A DNA stretch of 40,618 bases from Spirochaetales bacterium (GTDB lineage: Bacteria > Spirochaetota > Spirochaetia > DSM-27196 > SLST01): assembly GCA_007127335.1 (NCBI GenBank), contig SKZO01000074.1, positions 1 through 40,618 of the forward strand, written 5' to 3'. The notes below the pieces were generated by a model. That model ran no database searches. It was not told where the DNA came from and saw only the letters and a program-made list of their open reading frames with translations. Shown piece by piece: positions 15,477 to 23,912 of the stretch. Numbering within the stretch: the stretch's first letter is position 1; every line of letters begins with the position of its first letter. A program made the translations under genes and the position numbers.

Positions 15477-16565
15477 TCAGCTTCGTCTGCGGAAGACCTG
15501 GTAGTTTGATAGCGAACGCGAATCCAGGTTCGTAAGTCCTGCCGCCTGTGCGTGATCGATCGCTTCAATGAACTCTTCGCGGGTGATTGCCCTGGCAATC
15601 TCTGGATACTCGAACGCCCGGTGATCGACGCGATACTGCGCCATGATGTTGAGGTACGTGTCTGCCGGCAGATTCTGCGCGATCCACTCGATAACCTTGT
15701 CCGTGTCTGCCACATTGTTCGGCATCACGAGGTGGCGGATCATGAGCCCCCGTCTGGCCACGCCGTTCGGGTCGGTTTCCACCGTGCCGACCTGACGGTG
15801 CATCTCGAGGATGGAGGCCTTCGCCATCTCCGGGTAGTCCGCGGCGGTGCCCAGGTAGGTCTCCGACTGGTTTCCGTCCATGAACTTCAGATCCGGCAGG
15901 TAGATGTCGACGACTCCGTCGAGCAGGCGCACGATCTGCGGAAGCTCGTAGCCGCCGGTATTGTAGCATAGCGGCGTTCGAAGCCCTTTCTGCATAGCGA
16001 TGCGGGTTGCGCTGAGGATGTGGGGCATGACGTGTGTGGGCGTGACGACATTGATGTTGGGGCAGCCATTGCGCTCGAGGGCAAGCATCATGTCGGCGAG
16101 CTGGTCGTCGGTGCGCTCCCGTCCGCGCCCCTCGTGGGCGATCGGCCAGTTCTGGCAGAACACGCAGCGGAGATTGCAGTTCGAGAAGAAGACCGTTCCG
16201 GAGCCTGCGCGGCCGACGAGCGGAAGCTCCTCCCCGAAGTGCGGCTGATACGAGTACACGGCAACCTGCCTGGGGGCGCGACAGATCCCGGTCTCCCCGC
16301 GCAGGCGGTTGACCCCGCATTGGCGCGGGCACAGATCGCATCGCTCGAGATGGCTGTACGCCTGCTCAACCCGAGCCGCGAACTCGCCGCGCCGCTCGAG
16401 CTCAACGTATGCCGGCTCCCAGGTACCGGGTTCCCGCGGGGTCGATTGAGTGGTGGAGTCGGTGCCCGGCGCAACGGGCCGCTCCGGTGAACCCTGCGCC
16501 CGCAGCAGAACCGATCCGCCGGCAAGAGCCATACCAGTGAGAAAAGCCCGACGCGATACCTTCAT
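15477..16565 (-). CDS. Second radical SAM protein with twin-arginine signal
   Basis: This 362-residue protein starts after an AGGAGG site. It begins with SRRAFLTGMALAGGSVLLRAQG, a Tat signal with the RR-x-F core. After a linker comes CDLCPRQCGVNRLRGETGIC (about residue 76), then the radical SAM cluster motif CNLRCVFC (about residue 130), and NTGGYELPQIVRLLDGVVDIYLPDLKF. It is related to the PflA-like proteins with the N-terminal CxLCPRxC element and lacks the C-terminal zinc ribbon of its neighbour. It is downstream of the Tat-signal aldo/keto reductase in the same orientation with a 33-bp gap, so the two are probably one operon. It converges on the first radical SAM gene, 21 bp away. The substrate is unknown. 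Confidence 0.88.
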   Translation of the reverse strand: MKVSRRAFLTGMALAGGSVLLRAQGSPERPVAPGTDSTTQSTPREPGTWEPAYVELERRGEFAARVEQAYSHLERCDLCPRQCGVNRLRGETGICRAPRQVAVYSYQPHFGEELPLVGRAGSGTVFFSNCNLRCVFCQNWPIAHEGRGRERTDDQLADMMLALERNGCPNINVVTPTHVMPHILSATRIAMQKGLRTPLCYNTGGYELPQIVRLLDGVVDIYLPDLKFMDGNQSETYLGTAADYPEMAKASILEMHRQVGTVETDPNGVARRGLMIRHLVMPNNVADTDKVIEWIAQNLPADTYLNIMAQYRVDHRAFEYPEIARAITREEFIEAIDHAQAAGLTNLDSRSLSNYQVFRRRS

Positions 16566-16598
16566 TTTCGCCTCCTGATCCGCCGTCCGTTCCCAGGG

Positions 16599-17579
16599 TC
16601 ACCACTGCAGCTTGAAGAAGTTTCCCTGATCCGCGTATCCGGCGGTCAATGCTTCCATCCTCTCCATCTGTTCGGACTCGAACGGTGTGAACCTGCGCGC
16701 GATATCCACGTTCTCCTCGAGCTCGCGGATCGTCGAAACCCCCACGATCGCCGTGCTCACCGGAAACGAGAGCGTGTACCCCAGTGCCTCCTCCATCGAG
16801 GTGATCCCGCCCTCGCGGAAGATCCTCCCTACCGCGGCGACCTTCATGGCGATGATCCCCATCTCCCTCGCCGTTGCCTCCTGCAGCAGCTCCGTCTGAA
16901 AGGGGCGTATGTGGAGGTCGGCCGCATTGAGCGACATGAGCAGGCAGTCGAACGGGTGCTCCCGGATCGCGCGGAGCAGAACGCCCGGGTCTCGGTGTCC
17001 GCTGATGCCGGTGAAGCGGATCGTGCCGTCGGCCCGCAAGCGCTCGAGCGCCTGTACGGCTCCTCGATCGCCGAGAGCCTGCGTCACATCCGATTCAGTG
17101 CGCACATTATGGACCTGGTAGAGGTCGATGTGGTCTGTCTGCAGGCGTGCAAGCGACTGCTCGACGAGCCTCATCGTCCCGTCGTAGCTGCGGTCGTGCG
17201 TCTTCGTCGCGAGGAACACCTCATCTCGACGCCGTGCCATGACCTCGCCGATGTTCGACTCGCTGCCGCCGCCGCCGTACCGGGGAGAGGTGTCTATGTA
17301 GTTCACTCCCAGATCCAGAGCGCGGTCGATGATGGCGATTGCCTCGTCGCGGCGATTGCGCATCTGCACCGTGGCCTCGCCGCCAAGACTGAACGCCTTG
17401 ACGGTGACCCCGGTCTTCCCGAGCCGGCGAGCCTGCATTGGGGCGCCGCCGCGGTCCCGGTTCTCCGATCCCCCGCCCGACCCGCGCGCCCATGCGCCGG
17501 ACGCAGGAATACCGAGCGCAGCCGTGGTAACGGCTACTCCCTTGAGAAAATCGCGCCGGTTGATGCGTCGGTCAGTCAT
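16599..17579 (-). CDS. Aldo/keto reductase with twin-arginine signal
   Basis: This 326-residue protein begins INRRDFLKGVAVTTAALGIPASGAWA, a clear Tat signal with an AWA-type cleavage site. The mature part is an aldo/keto reductase barrel with the catalytic set Asp-Tyr (YIDTSPRYGGGGSE), Lys (FLATKTH) and His (DLYQVHN), followed by MKVAAVGRIFR and IVGVSTIRELEENV, which bind NADP(H) in the family. There is no C-terminal Fe-S motif, unlike some relatives. An NADPH-dependent enzyme outside the cytoplasm would need a carried cofactor, as in glucose-fructose oxidoreductase, or the signal serves another purpose. It is the first gene of a two-gene unit with the radical SAM protein, preceded by GGTGAGAG. 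Confidence 0.9.
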   Translation of the reverse strand: MTDRRINRRDFLKGVAVTTAALGIPASGAWARGSGGGSENRDRGGAPMQARRLGKTGVTVKAFSLGGEATVQMRNRRDEAIAIIDRALDLGVNYIDTSPRYGGGGSESNIGEVMARRRDEVFLATKTHDRSYDGTMRLVEQSLARLQTDHIDLYQVHNVRTESDVTQALGDRGAVQALERLRADGTIRFTGISGHRDPGVLLRAIREHPFDCLLMSLNAADLHIRPFQTELLQEATAREMGIIAMKVAAVGRIFREGGITSMEEALGYTLSFPVSTAIVGVSTIRELEENVDIARRFTPFESEQMERMEALTAGYADQGNFFKLQW

Positions 17580-17641
17580 GCACTCTCACCATCAAGGTAT
17601 CATTGGAGTGTTCGGTTCGCAACCGCTCAGTATCATTTTGG

Positions 17642-17671
17642 TTGACCTGGTTCACGCCGGCCGCGTATATT
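17642..17671 (+). promoter_or_regulatory. Predicted promoter of the Dpp-type operon
   Basis: TTGACC (17642-17647) and TATATT (17666-17671) are separated by 18 bp, in one of the few AT-rich stretches of the window. The GGAGG ribosome site lies just before ATG 17711, giving a leader of about 33 bases. It is one of the best promoter matches in the window. Confidence 0.6.
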
Positions 17672-17710
17672 TATGCTCCAAACGTCTATTAATTTCTAAA
17701 TGGAGGGATT

Positions 17711-19282
17711 ATGCGTAACAGTCAGAGAACGTACCTGTTCGGACTGGTCATCGTCTCGATGATTGCCCTGGCCGCATCGCCGCTCTTCGCGACGGGCACC
17801 GCTGAAACGGCGGCGGTTCGCGACACGCTGACGATCGCGATTGGAGCCGAGCCGGAATCGCTCGATCCGGTCAAGATGACCTCGGCGCCCGCGGCGACCG
17901 TGGGTGAGCACGTGGTTGAGCGGCTCATCTACATGGAGGAGGACGGCAGCCTCACGCCGATGCTGGCTACAAGCTGGTCGGCGAACGAGGACAGCACCGT
18001 CTGGACCTTTCAGATTCGCCAGGGAGTCACGTTCCACGACGGGACGCCGCTGAATGCGGAAGCGGTCCGGATGAACCTCACGCGGTTCGTCGACCCGGAG
18101 GTCGGCGCCGCCTATGCCTTCCTGCTCGGAAGCGTGCAGGAGATCAGGACGACCGGCGAGTACACACTCGAGATCACTCTTGGGCAGCCCTTTGCACCGA
18201 TTCTCTCGCACCTGTCTCACAGCTTCATCGGCATCGTGAGCCCGCGACAGATCGAGAACCTGGGCCCGGCCGACACCTTTGAGAATCCCGTCGGCACCGG
18301 CCCCTACGTGATGGATCGATGGAGCCGCGGCGACAGCATCCGGCTCAGCCTCAACGAGAACTACTGGGGCGACACGCCGCGCATTCCGAACCTCGTCTTC
18401 AACTTCATTCCTGAGGAATCGGCGCGAATCGTCGCACTCGAGACGGGAGAGGCCGACGCGATCATGGCCGTGCCGCCGCAGGACGTTCCGCGGCTGCAGC
18501 GCGATCCGAACATCGACGTCGTGTTCCAGTCCAGCGTGCGTACGATCTACATTGGCTTCAACAATGTGCGTGAGCCGTTCGACAACCCGCTCGTGCGGCG
18601 GGCCCTGAATCATGCGGTAGACAAGCAGGCGATCGTCGACTCGATCTTCGACGGAAATGCCTTCGTGCTCGACGCTCCGGTCGTGGATGCGGTCTTCGGA
18701 CACGCGTCGGTCGGTCCCTTTGAGTACGATCCGGACCTCGCGCGCGAGCTCCTTGCGGAGGCCGGCTTCCCGGACGGGCTTTCAATGTCGCTGCACCACC
18801 CGACCGGCCGGTACCCGCTGGACGCCACGGTCGCCGCGGCGGTTCAGTCGATGCTCGCCGAGGTGGGCGTAGACGCACGGCTCGAGACCCGTGAGTGGAC
18901 GAGCTACCTGCAGTTCACCGGCCAGCCGCCCGAGCAGGCCGAATACGACAGCTACCTGCTCGGATGGGGTACCGTAACTCTCGACTCGGACTACGGTCTG
19001 TACGCGTTGCTGCACACTCGCCAGTGGAACCCGGACGGCAACAATCGCAGTTTCTACAGCAACGAGCGCGTGGACGAGCTTCTTGATGCTGCCCGGATCG
19101 AGACCAACCCGGATGTCCGGACCGAGACGTACGCCGAGGCGATGCAGCTGATCTGGGACGACGCGCCGTGGATCTTCCTCTACAGCGCCGGGCAGATCAA
19201 TGCGGTTCGCTCCAATGTGGAAGGACTCATCCACCACCCGCTTGAGAATCTCAGCGCGTGGGACGCCTACTTCGTCGACTGA
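17711..19282 (+). CDS. Dpp/Opp-type ABC substrate-binding protein
   Basis: The 523-residue precursor has a signal sequence (TYLFGLVIVSMIALAASPLFA) followed by TGTAETAA, a mature start typical of spirochaete binding proteins. There is no lipobox Cys. The rest is the SBP_bac_5 fold: LTIAIGAEPESLDPVKMTS at the N-terminus, a WTFQIRQGVTFHDGTPLNAEAV segment, VGTGPYVMDRW, and the hinge-region sequence VRRALNHAVDKQAIVD. The family binds peptides, nickel complexes, glutathione or oligosaccharides; the ligand cannot be chosen from sequence alone. Permease and ATPase genes follow in the usual order. A hairpin after the stop may give higher expression of this gene than of the permeases. Confidence 0.92.
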   Translation: MRNSQRTYLFGLVIVSMIALAASPLFATGTAETAAVRDTLTIAIGAEPESLDPVKMTSAPAATVGEHVVERLIYMEEDGSLTPMLATSWSANEDSTVWTFQIRQGVTFHDGTPLNAEAVRMNLTRFVDPEVGAAYAFLLGSVQEIRTTGEYTLEITLGQPFAPILSHLSHSFIGIVSPRQIENLGPADTFENPVGTGPYVMDRWSRGDSIRLSLNENYWGDTPRIPNLVFNFIPEESARIVALETGEADAIMAVPPQDVPRLQRDPNIDVVFQSSVRTIYIGFNNVREPFDNPLVRRALNHAVDKQAIVDSIFDGNAFVLDAPVVDAVFGHASVGPFEYDPDLARELLAEAGFPDGLSMSLHHPTGRYPLDATVAAAVQSMLAEVGVDARLETREWTSYLQFTGQPPEQAEYDSYLLGWGTVTLDSDYGLYALLHTRQWNPDGNNRSFYSNERVDELLDAARIETNPDVRTETYAEAMQLIWDDAPWIFLYSAGQINAVRSNVEGLIHHPLENLSAWDAYFVD

Positions 19283-19299
19283 GGTCGAAAGCCTTCAAT

Positions 19300-19328
19300 C
19301 CCGGCCCTTCGCGGGCCGGGTTGTTTTC
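19300..19328 (+). terminator. Intra-operon hairpin after the binding-protein gene
   Basis: CCCGGCCC, loop TTCGC, GGGCCGGG forms a perfect 8-bp GC stem followed by TTGTTTTC. It sits between the binding-protein gene and the first permease. Such partial terminators or mRNA stabilisers commonly raise binding-protein levels over the membrane components. Confidence 0.75.
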
Positions 19329-19346
19329 TGATCGGGAGATCGCCAC

Positions 19347-20282
19347 TTGTACCAGTACATCGTGCGACGGTTGATGCTCACGATACCCGTCGTGATCGGC
19401 GTGTCCATCATCGTGTTCGCCATCATCAGGATGATTCCCGGCGATCCGGCGCGTGCGATGGCCGGGGTCAACGCGACCCCTGAGTTTATCGAACAGGTTC
19501 GCGTTCGCCACGCCCTCGATCAACCGCTCCACGTTCAGTATGGTCGCTTCATGGTCAACCTGGTCCAGGGCGATCTGGGTCGCTCGATCTTCAGCGGACG
19601 ACCGGTGACGACCGAGATTGGTGAACGCTTTCCCAGAACGCTCCTGCTGGCGACCGTGGCACTTGTGATTGCGACGATAATCGGCGTATCAGCCGGCATC
19701 GTGTCCGCAACAAAGCGTAACTCGGTGTTTGACAATGCGAGCATGCTCGTCGCGCTTGTTGGAGTCGCTGCGCCGGTCTTCTGGATGGCGCTGATGCTCC
19801 AACTCCTCTTTGCGGTTCAGCTGCGCTGGCTGCCGGCGACCGGGATCGGCGCGGTGCGACACTTGGTGCTACCGAGCATCACGCTCGGTACCGCAAGCGC
19901 GGCGCTCATGGCGCGGATCACCCGGTCGAGCATGCTCGACGTTCTGCGTCAGGACTATATCACGACGGCTCGATCCAAGGGGCTCGGCGAACGGATCGTC
20001 GTCTACAAGCATGCGCTGAAGAACGCGCTGATTCCCGTAGTGACCGTGCTCGGACTGCAGTTCGGGATTCTGCTTGGCGGGGCCGTGCTGACCGAGACGG
20101 TCTTCGCCTGGCCGGGCGTCGGGCGTCTGCTCGTGGATGCGATCCTGCGGCGCGACTACCCGATCGTCCAGGGGACGGTGATGCTCCTCGCCTTCCTCTT
20201 CGTGATCATCAACCTCGTGGTCGACATCGCATACGCGTTCCTTGATCCGCGGGTCCACTATCGTTCCGAGAGCGGAGAGTGA
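19347..20282 (+). CDS. dppB: Dpp/Opp-type ABC permease, DppB family
   Basis: The start is a TTG at 19347 after CGGGAG. The 311-residue product opens with MYQYIVRRLMLTIPVVIGVS, typical of DppB/OppB, and has six membrane segments. The conserved ATPase-contacting loop DYITTARSKGLGERIVVYKHALKNALIPV (about residues 208-235) and the PGVGRLLVDAI signature are present. It forms the translocation pore with the next gene. The unusual TTG start may limit its synthesis relative to the binding protein. The symbol is given at family level only, since the substrate is not known. Confidence 0.93.
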   Translation: MYQYIVRRLMLTIPVVIGVSIIVFAIIRMIPGDPARAMAGVNATPEFIEQVRVRHALDQPLHVQYGRFMVNLVQGDLGRSIFSGRPVTTEIGERFPRTLLLATVALVIATIIGVSAGIVSATKRNSVFDNASMLVALVGVAAPVFWMALMLQLLFAVQLRWLPATGIGAVRHLVLPSITLGTASAALMARITRSSMLDVLRQDYITTARSKGLGERIVVYKHALKNALIPVVTVLGLQFGILLGGAVLTETVFAWPGVGRLLVDAILRRDYPIVQGTVMLLAFLFVIINLVVDIAYAFLDPRVHYRSESGE

Positions 20283-20283
20283 G

Positions 20284-21168
20284 ATGAGGAACGTCGACCT
20301 GACCGCAGAAGGAATGCCGCGCAAGAAGACGAGCGAGCTTCGTGAGGTCTTTCGCCACCTCGTGAGGAACCGTGCAGCCGTCGTCGGTCTCACCATCATA
20401 GGTCTGTTCGTGGTGGTGTCGGTCTTCGCGCCCGTCTTCGCGACGCACGACCCGCTCGCCGCGAATCTCGGCAACCGGCTCCAGCCGCCGAGTCGCGAGC
20501 ACCTGCTCGGCACCGACGAGCTCGGTCGTGATTTGCTCAGCCGGATGTTCTACGGCGGCAGGATATCGCTCAACATCGGGATCATCTCGGTCCTCATCGG
20601 CGTGCTCATAGGCGTGCCCATTGGCGCGGTCAGCGGGTACTTCGGCGGAAAGCTCGACATCATCACGCAGCGCTTCATCGACATCATGATCGCCTTTCCC
20701 GGTATACTGCTCGCGATCGTCGTGGTGACCGTCCTTGGAGTGGGCGTAGAGAACGTGATGATCGCTACGGGGATTGCGAGCGTACCCATCTACGCCCGGC
20801 TCGTGCGCGGGTCGGTGCTCTCGATCAAGGAGCAGAGCTACGTCGCGGCGGCCCGCGCCGCGGGCCTTGGGGACGTCCGGATCATCTTCCGGCAGATACT
20901 GCCGAACTGCCTCGCTCCCATCATCGTACAGAGCACCTTTCAGATCGCGACGTCCATTCTGTGGGCGGCGGGCCTGGGGTTTCTGGGCCTGGGGGCCCAG
21001 GCGCCTACGCCCGAATGGGGCGCGATCCTCAGTAACGGGCGTGCGTACATACGTACCGCGCATCATCTCACGACCTACCCGGGACTCGCGATCCTTCTCA
21101 TGGTGCTCGGGTTCAACCTCGTGGGCGACGGGCTGCGCGACGCGCTCGACCCGAAGACCCGGTCATAG
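20284..21168 (+). CDS. dppC: Dpp/Opp-type ABC permease, DppC family
   Basis: ATG 20284 follows the dppB stop by one base and is chosen over the earlier 20242 start, which lies within dppB. The product has 294 residues. The N-terminal cytoplasmic part (SELREVFRHLVRNRAAVVGLTII) and HLLGTDELGRDLLSRMFYGGRIS are typical of DppC/OppC. Five or six membrane segments follow, with the EAA-type loop YVAAARAAGLGDVRIIFRQILPN. It pairs with DppB. Downstream spacing to the first ATPase gene is 5 bp. Confidence 0.93.
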   Translation: MRNVDLTAEGMPRKKTSELREVFRHLVRNRAAVVGLTIIGLFVVVSVFAPVFATHDPLAANLGNRLQPPSREHLLGTDELGRDLLSRMFYGGRISLNIGIISVLIGVLIGVPIGAVSGYFGGKLDIITQRFIDIMIAFPGILLAIVVVTVLGVGVENVMIATGIASVPIYARLVRGSVLSIKEQSYVAAARAAGLGDVRIIFRQILPNCLAPIIVQSTFQIATSILWAAGLGFLGLGAQAPTPEWGAILSNGRAYIRTAHHLTTYPGLAILLMVLGFNLVGDGLRDALDPKTRS

Positions 21169-21173
21169 TAGCC

Positions 21174-22214
21174 ATGGAACCACTTGTAGAGATACGAAAC
21201 CTTCGCACGAGCTTCAGAACTGAGGACGGTACCGTCAGGGCCGTCGACGACGTCTCGTTCGACATTGGCCGGGGCGAGGTGGTGGGGCTCGTGGGCGAGA
21301 GCGGATGCGGCAAGACCGCCGTGTCGCTGAGCATCCTGCAACTGCTGCCCACCCCGCCGGCGGTCATAGAGGGTGGCGAGATACGGTTCGGTTCGCGAGA
21401 CCTGCTCAAACTCTCGGGCGAGGAGATCCGCCGGATCCGGGGCAATGAGATCGCGATGATCTTCCAGGAGCCCATGACGAGCCTCAATCCTGTCTATACG
21501 ATAGGTGACCAGCTGATGGAGACGATTCAGCTGCATCAGAGGTTGGACACCCACGCGGCTCGCGCGCGGGCGATCGAGATGCTCAAGCTGGTGGGGATTC
21601 CCCGGGCCGACGAGGTCATGGGCGAGTATCCACACCGCTTCTCCGGTGGGATGAGGCAACGCGCGATGATCGCGATGGCACTGAGCTGTGACCCGAAACT
21701 GCTGATCGCCGACGAACCAACGACGGCACTCGATGTCACGATTCAGGCGCAGATCCTCGAGCTGATGCATGAGCTGCGCGAACGGATCGGGATGTCGATC
21801 CTGTTCATAACGCACGACTTGAGCGTTATTGCCGAGATGGCTGACCGCGTCGTCGTGATGTATTCCGGCAAGCTCGTTGAGCAGGCCGACGTGCAAACGC
21901 TCTTTCTCTCGCCCGAGCACCCCTACACGAAGGGCCTTATCGGTTCGCGTCCGAGCATAGACGAGGACGACTCTGCCGTACCGGCTGAACCCGGCCTGCG
22001 ACGTCGGCTTCCCTTCATCAGGGGCAGCGTTCCCAACCCGCTCCACATGCCCGGCGGCTGTCCGTTCCACCCGAGGTGTGATTACGCGATGCCGGTCTGT
22101 GGGACCGAGATGCCGCCCCGAACAGAGCTCAGGGAGGGTCACGACGTGCGCTGCTGGCTGCATGAGAGTCCGGACAGCGTGGCGCGGGCGGACGAACCGG
22201 AGGTGCGATCATGA
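21174..22214 (+). CDS. dppD: Dpp/Opp-type ABC ATPase, DppD family
   Basis: This 346-residue ATPase has Walker A GESGCGKT (about residue 42), the Q-loop with MIFQEPMTSLNP, signature FSGGMRQR, Walker B LLIADEPTTALDV and H-loop FITHDLS. The C-terminal extension holds four Cys (CPFHPRCDYAMPVCG and a later RCWL), the oligopeptide-transporter C-terminal motif; a related cluster of Cys binds an Fe-S centre in some DppD/DppF structures. It acts with DppF as an ATPase heterodimer on the cytoplasmic side. Its stop overlaps the dppF start by 4 bp (ATGA). Confidence 0.94.
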   Translation: MEPLVEIRNLRTSFRTEDGTVRAVDDVSFDIGRGEVVGLVGESGCGKTAVSLSILQLLPTPPAVIEGGEIRFGSRDLLKLSGEEIRRIRGNEIAMIFQEPMTSLNPVYTIGDQLMETIQLHQRLDTHAARARAIEMLKLVGIPRADEVMGEYPHRFSGGMRQRAMIAMALSCDPKLLIADEPTTALDVTIQAQILELMHELRERIGMSILFITHDLSVIAEMADRVVVMYSGKLVEQADVQTLFLSPEHPYTKGLIGSRPSIDEDDSAVPAEPGLRRRLPFIRGSVPNPLHMPGGCPFHPRCDYAMPVCGTEMPPRTELREGHDVRCWLHESPDSVARADEPEVRS

Positions 22215-23206
22215 GTGCGCCAGCAGTCGCCGATGTCCCGGTACTCTCGGTTCGCGATCTGAAGAAGTACTTCCCTATTCGAACCGGTGTCCTGAGCCGC
22301 GTGAGCGGTCATGTGAAGGCGGTCGACGGTGTCACCTTTGACATACAGGCCGGCGAGACCTTTGCGCTCGTGGGGGAGAGCGGATGCGGGAAGAGTACGA
22401 CCGGCCGCGCGATTCTCCGTCTCACCGGCGCGACCGATGGTGAGGTCTACTACCAGGGTGAGGACGTGCTCGGGGCGTCAGGCGAAAGGATGCGCAGACT
22501 GCGAAAGGCGATGCAGATCGTCTTCCAGGATCCGTACAGCGCGCTGAATCCACGGAAGACCGTTGGCTCGGCGATTGGTGAGATCCTGCGCGTGCATCGG
22601 ATGGCGTCCGGCGCGGAGTCGCGGGAGCGCGTGGAGGAGGTGCTCGTGCGCTGCGGACTGGAGGCGTATCACAGCTACCGCTATCCGCACGAGTTCTCCG
22701 GCGGCCAGCGCCAGCGCGTGGTGATTGCCCGGGCCCTGGCGCTCGATCCACGGTTCATCGTTGCCGACGAGCCCATCTCCGCGCTCGATGTCAGCATACA
22801 GAGCCAGATCATCAACCTCCTCGAAGACCTCCAGGACTCGTTTCAGTTGACCTATCTCTTCATCAGCCATGATCTGAGCGTGGTCCGCCACATGGCCGAC
22901 CGGGTAGGAGTCATGTACCTGGGGAAACTCGTCGAAGTCGCCGAGAAGCGCGAGTTCTACCGGGAGCCGCTCCATCCGTACAGCCAGGCGCTGCTCTCCG
23001 CGATACCGGTGAGCGATCCCACGGTCAAGAAGAAACGGATCATCCTGCAGGGGGACGTGCCGAGTCCCGCGAACCCGCCTGCCGGGTGTCCCTTTCACAC
23101 GAGGTGTCCGTATGTGATGGACGTGTGCCGCACCGTGCCGCCTGCGCTCCTGCAGACCGAGACGGGGCACTCCGTTGCCTGCCACCTGGTCCATCCGGTC
23201 ACGTGA
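22211..23206 (+). CDS. dppF: Dpp/Opp-type ABC ATPase, DppF family
   Basis: This 331-residue ATPase begins with SVRDLKKYFPIRTGVLSRVSGHVKAVDGV, the usual OppF/DppF opening. Walker A is GESGCGKST, the Q-loop region is IVFQDPYSALNPR, the signature is FSGGQRQR, Walker B is FIVADEPISALDV and the H-loop is FISHDLS. The C-terminal Cys set CPFHTRCPYVMDVCR and VACHL mirrors DppD. It overlaps the small downstream ORF by 4 bp. The set from the binding protein to this gene is a complete importer. Confidence 0.94.
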   Translation: MSAPAVADVPVLSVRDLKKYFPIRTGVLSRVSGHVKAVDGVTFDIQAGETFALVGESGCGKSTTGRAILRLTGATDGEVYYQGEDVLGASGERMRRLRKAMQIVFQDPYSALNPRKTVGSAIGEILRVHRMASGAESRERVEEVLVRCGLEAYHSYRYPHEFSGGQRQRVVIARALALDPRFIVADEPISALDVSIQSQIINLLEDLQDSFQLTYLFISHDLSVVRHMADRVGVMYLGKLVEVAEKREFYREPLHPYSQALLSAIPVSDPTVKKKRIILQGDVPSPANPPAGCPFHTRCPYVMDVCRTVPPALLQTETGHSVACHLVHPVT

Positions 23207-23409
23207 GCCGTTCCGATCACCGTCCTGAACATCCCGAGCGCGGCGAACGTGCCGAACGCTCCGGCCGGCCACCGAGCACCTCACGCCGGGGAGGCGACAC
23301 CCTCGCGTGGCTCTGCGCGGCATTCCAGGTCATCGGCCCCGTGCTGCTCGTGCTGATCCTCGTGATTCTCCTCGCGTACGGACTGATTCACCTGCTCTTC
23401 CTGAGGTAG
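23203..23409 (+). CDS. Small single-span membrane protein overlapping dppF
   Basis: The ORF track starts at 23086, but a GTG at 23203 overlaps the dppF stop by 4 bp, the coupling used elsewhere here. The 68-residue product has a charged, Arg/Glu/Pro-rich first half (about 35 residues) and one strongly hydrophobic helix (VIGPVLLVLILVILLAYGLIHLLFL) to the end. I do not recognise a family. The position suggests an accessory subunit of the importer, or a chance ORF; coupling and a clean membrane helix favour a real gene. Confidence 0.5.
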   Translation: MSRSDHRPEHPERGERAERSGRPPSTSRRGGDTLAWLCAAFQVIGPVLLVLILVILLAYGLIHLLFLR

Positions 23410-23429
23410 ACTCAGGGCAGGTCGTCTCG

Positions 23430-23912
23430 CTATGCGGGATCCCGAATCGTGCAGTGCCTGCAGTTGGCTTCATTCCGGCTGCAGAAATACCCGATCTTCT
23501 CGTCCCACCGAATCCGTTCGTACGGGCACTCTTCGTAGTAGTGAACGAAATTGAGCAGACGGTCGAAGACCTCCTCAGATATCCGGTGCTCCATCTGACA
23601 CGCCTCAGATTCCGCGATGGACTTCTCCACGCCAAGGACCTTGACGAAGAAATCGCGAAGCGCATCGTACTTTTGCATGATCTGCTCGGCAGCTTCGAGC
23701 CCCTGTGGGGTGAGCGTCACGATATCATAGGGGGCGTAGTTGATGAGCTCGAGCTTTGACAGAGTCCGAAGGGCTGCGGAGACCGACGATGGGATGACGC
23801 CGAGCTCGTGGGCGATATCGGTGACGCGCGCCGCGCGTTTGCGCTGCTCCACGAGGTAGATCGCCTTGAGGTACATCTCCATGCTTTCGGTCAGATGAGC
23901 AACGTCAGCCAT
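23430..23912 (-). CDS. DtxR/MntR-family metal-dependent regulator with Cys-rich tail
   Basis: The preferred start is ATG 23912 (MADVAHLTESMEMYLKAIY), preceded by GGGAGAGG; the track start at 23945 is inside the upstream gene. The 160-residue product has a DtxR winged helix (ARVTDIAHELGVIPSSVSAALRTLSKLELI, LTPQGLEAAEQI) and a dimerisation helix with EACQMEHRIS, which keeps DtxR ligand positions C102, E105 and H106. The H79/E83 pair is changed (KYDALRDFF). There is no SH3-like third domain; instead the tail carries CPYERIRWDEK, YFC and NCRHC, a set of four Cys. It is the last gene of the iron importer operon, so it likely controls that operon. Confidence 0.9.
   Translation of the reverse strand: MADVAHLTESMEMYLKAIYLVEQRKRAARVTDIAHELGVIPSSVSAALRTLSKLELINYAPYDIVTLTPQGLEAAEQIMQKYDALRDFFVKVLGVEKSIAESEACQMEHRISEEVFDRLLNFVHYYEECPYERIRWDEKIGYFCSRNEANCRHCTIRDPA

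Noticed and set aside
17580-17641. Direct repeats around GTATCATT between the aldo/keto reductase and Dpp operons as an operator
   Set aside because: Two short copies (GGTATCATTGG and AGTATCATTTT) are visible, but the match is only eight bases and does not line up with a convincing minus-strand promoter.
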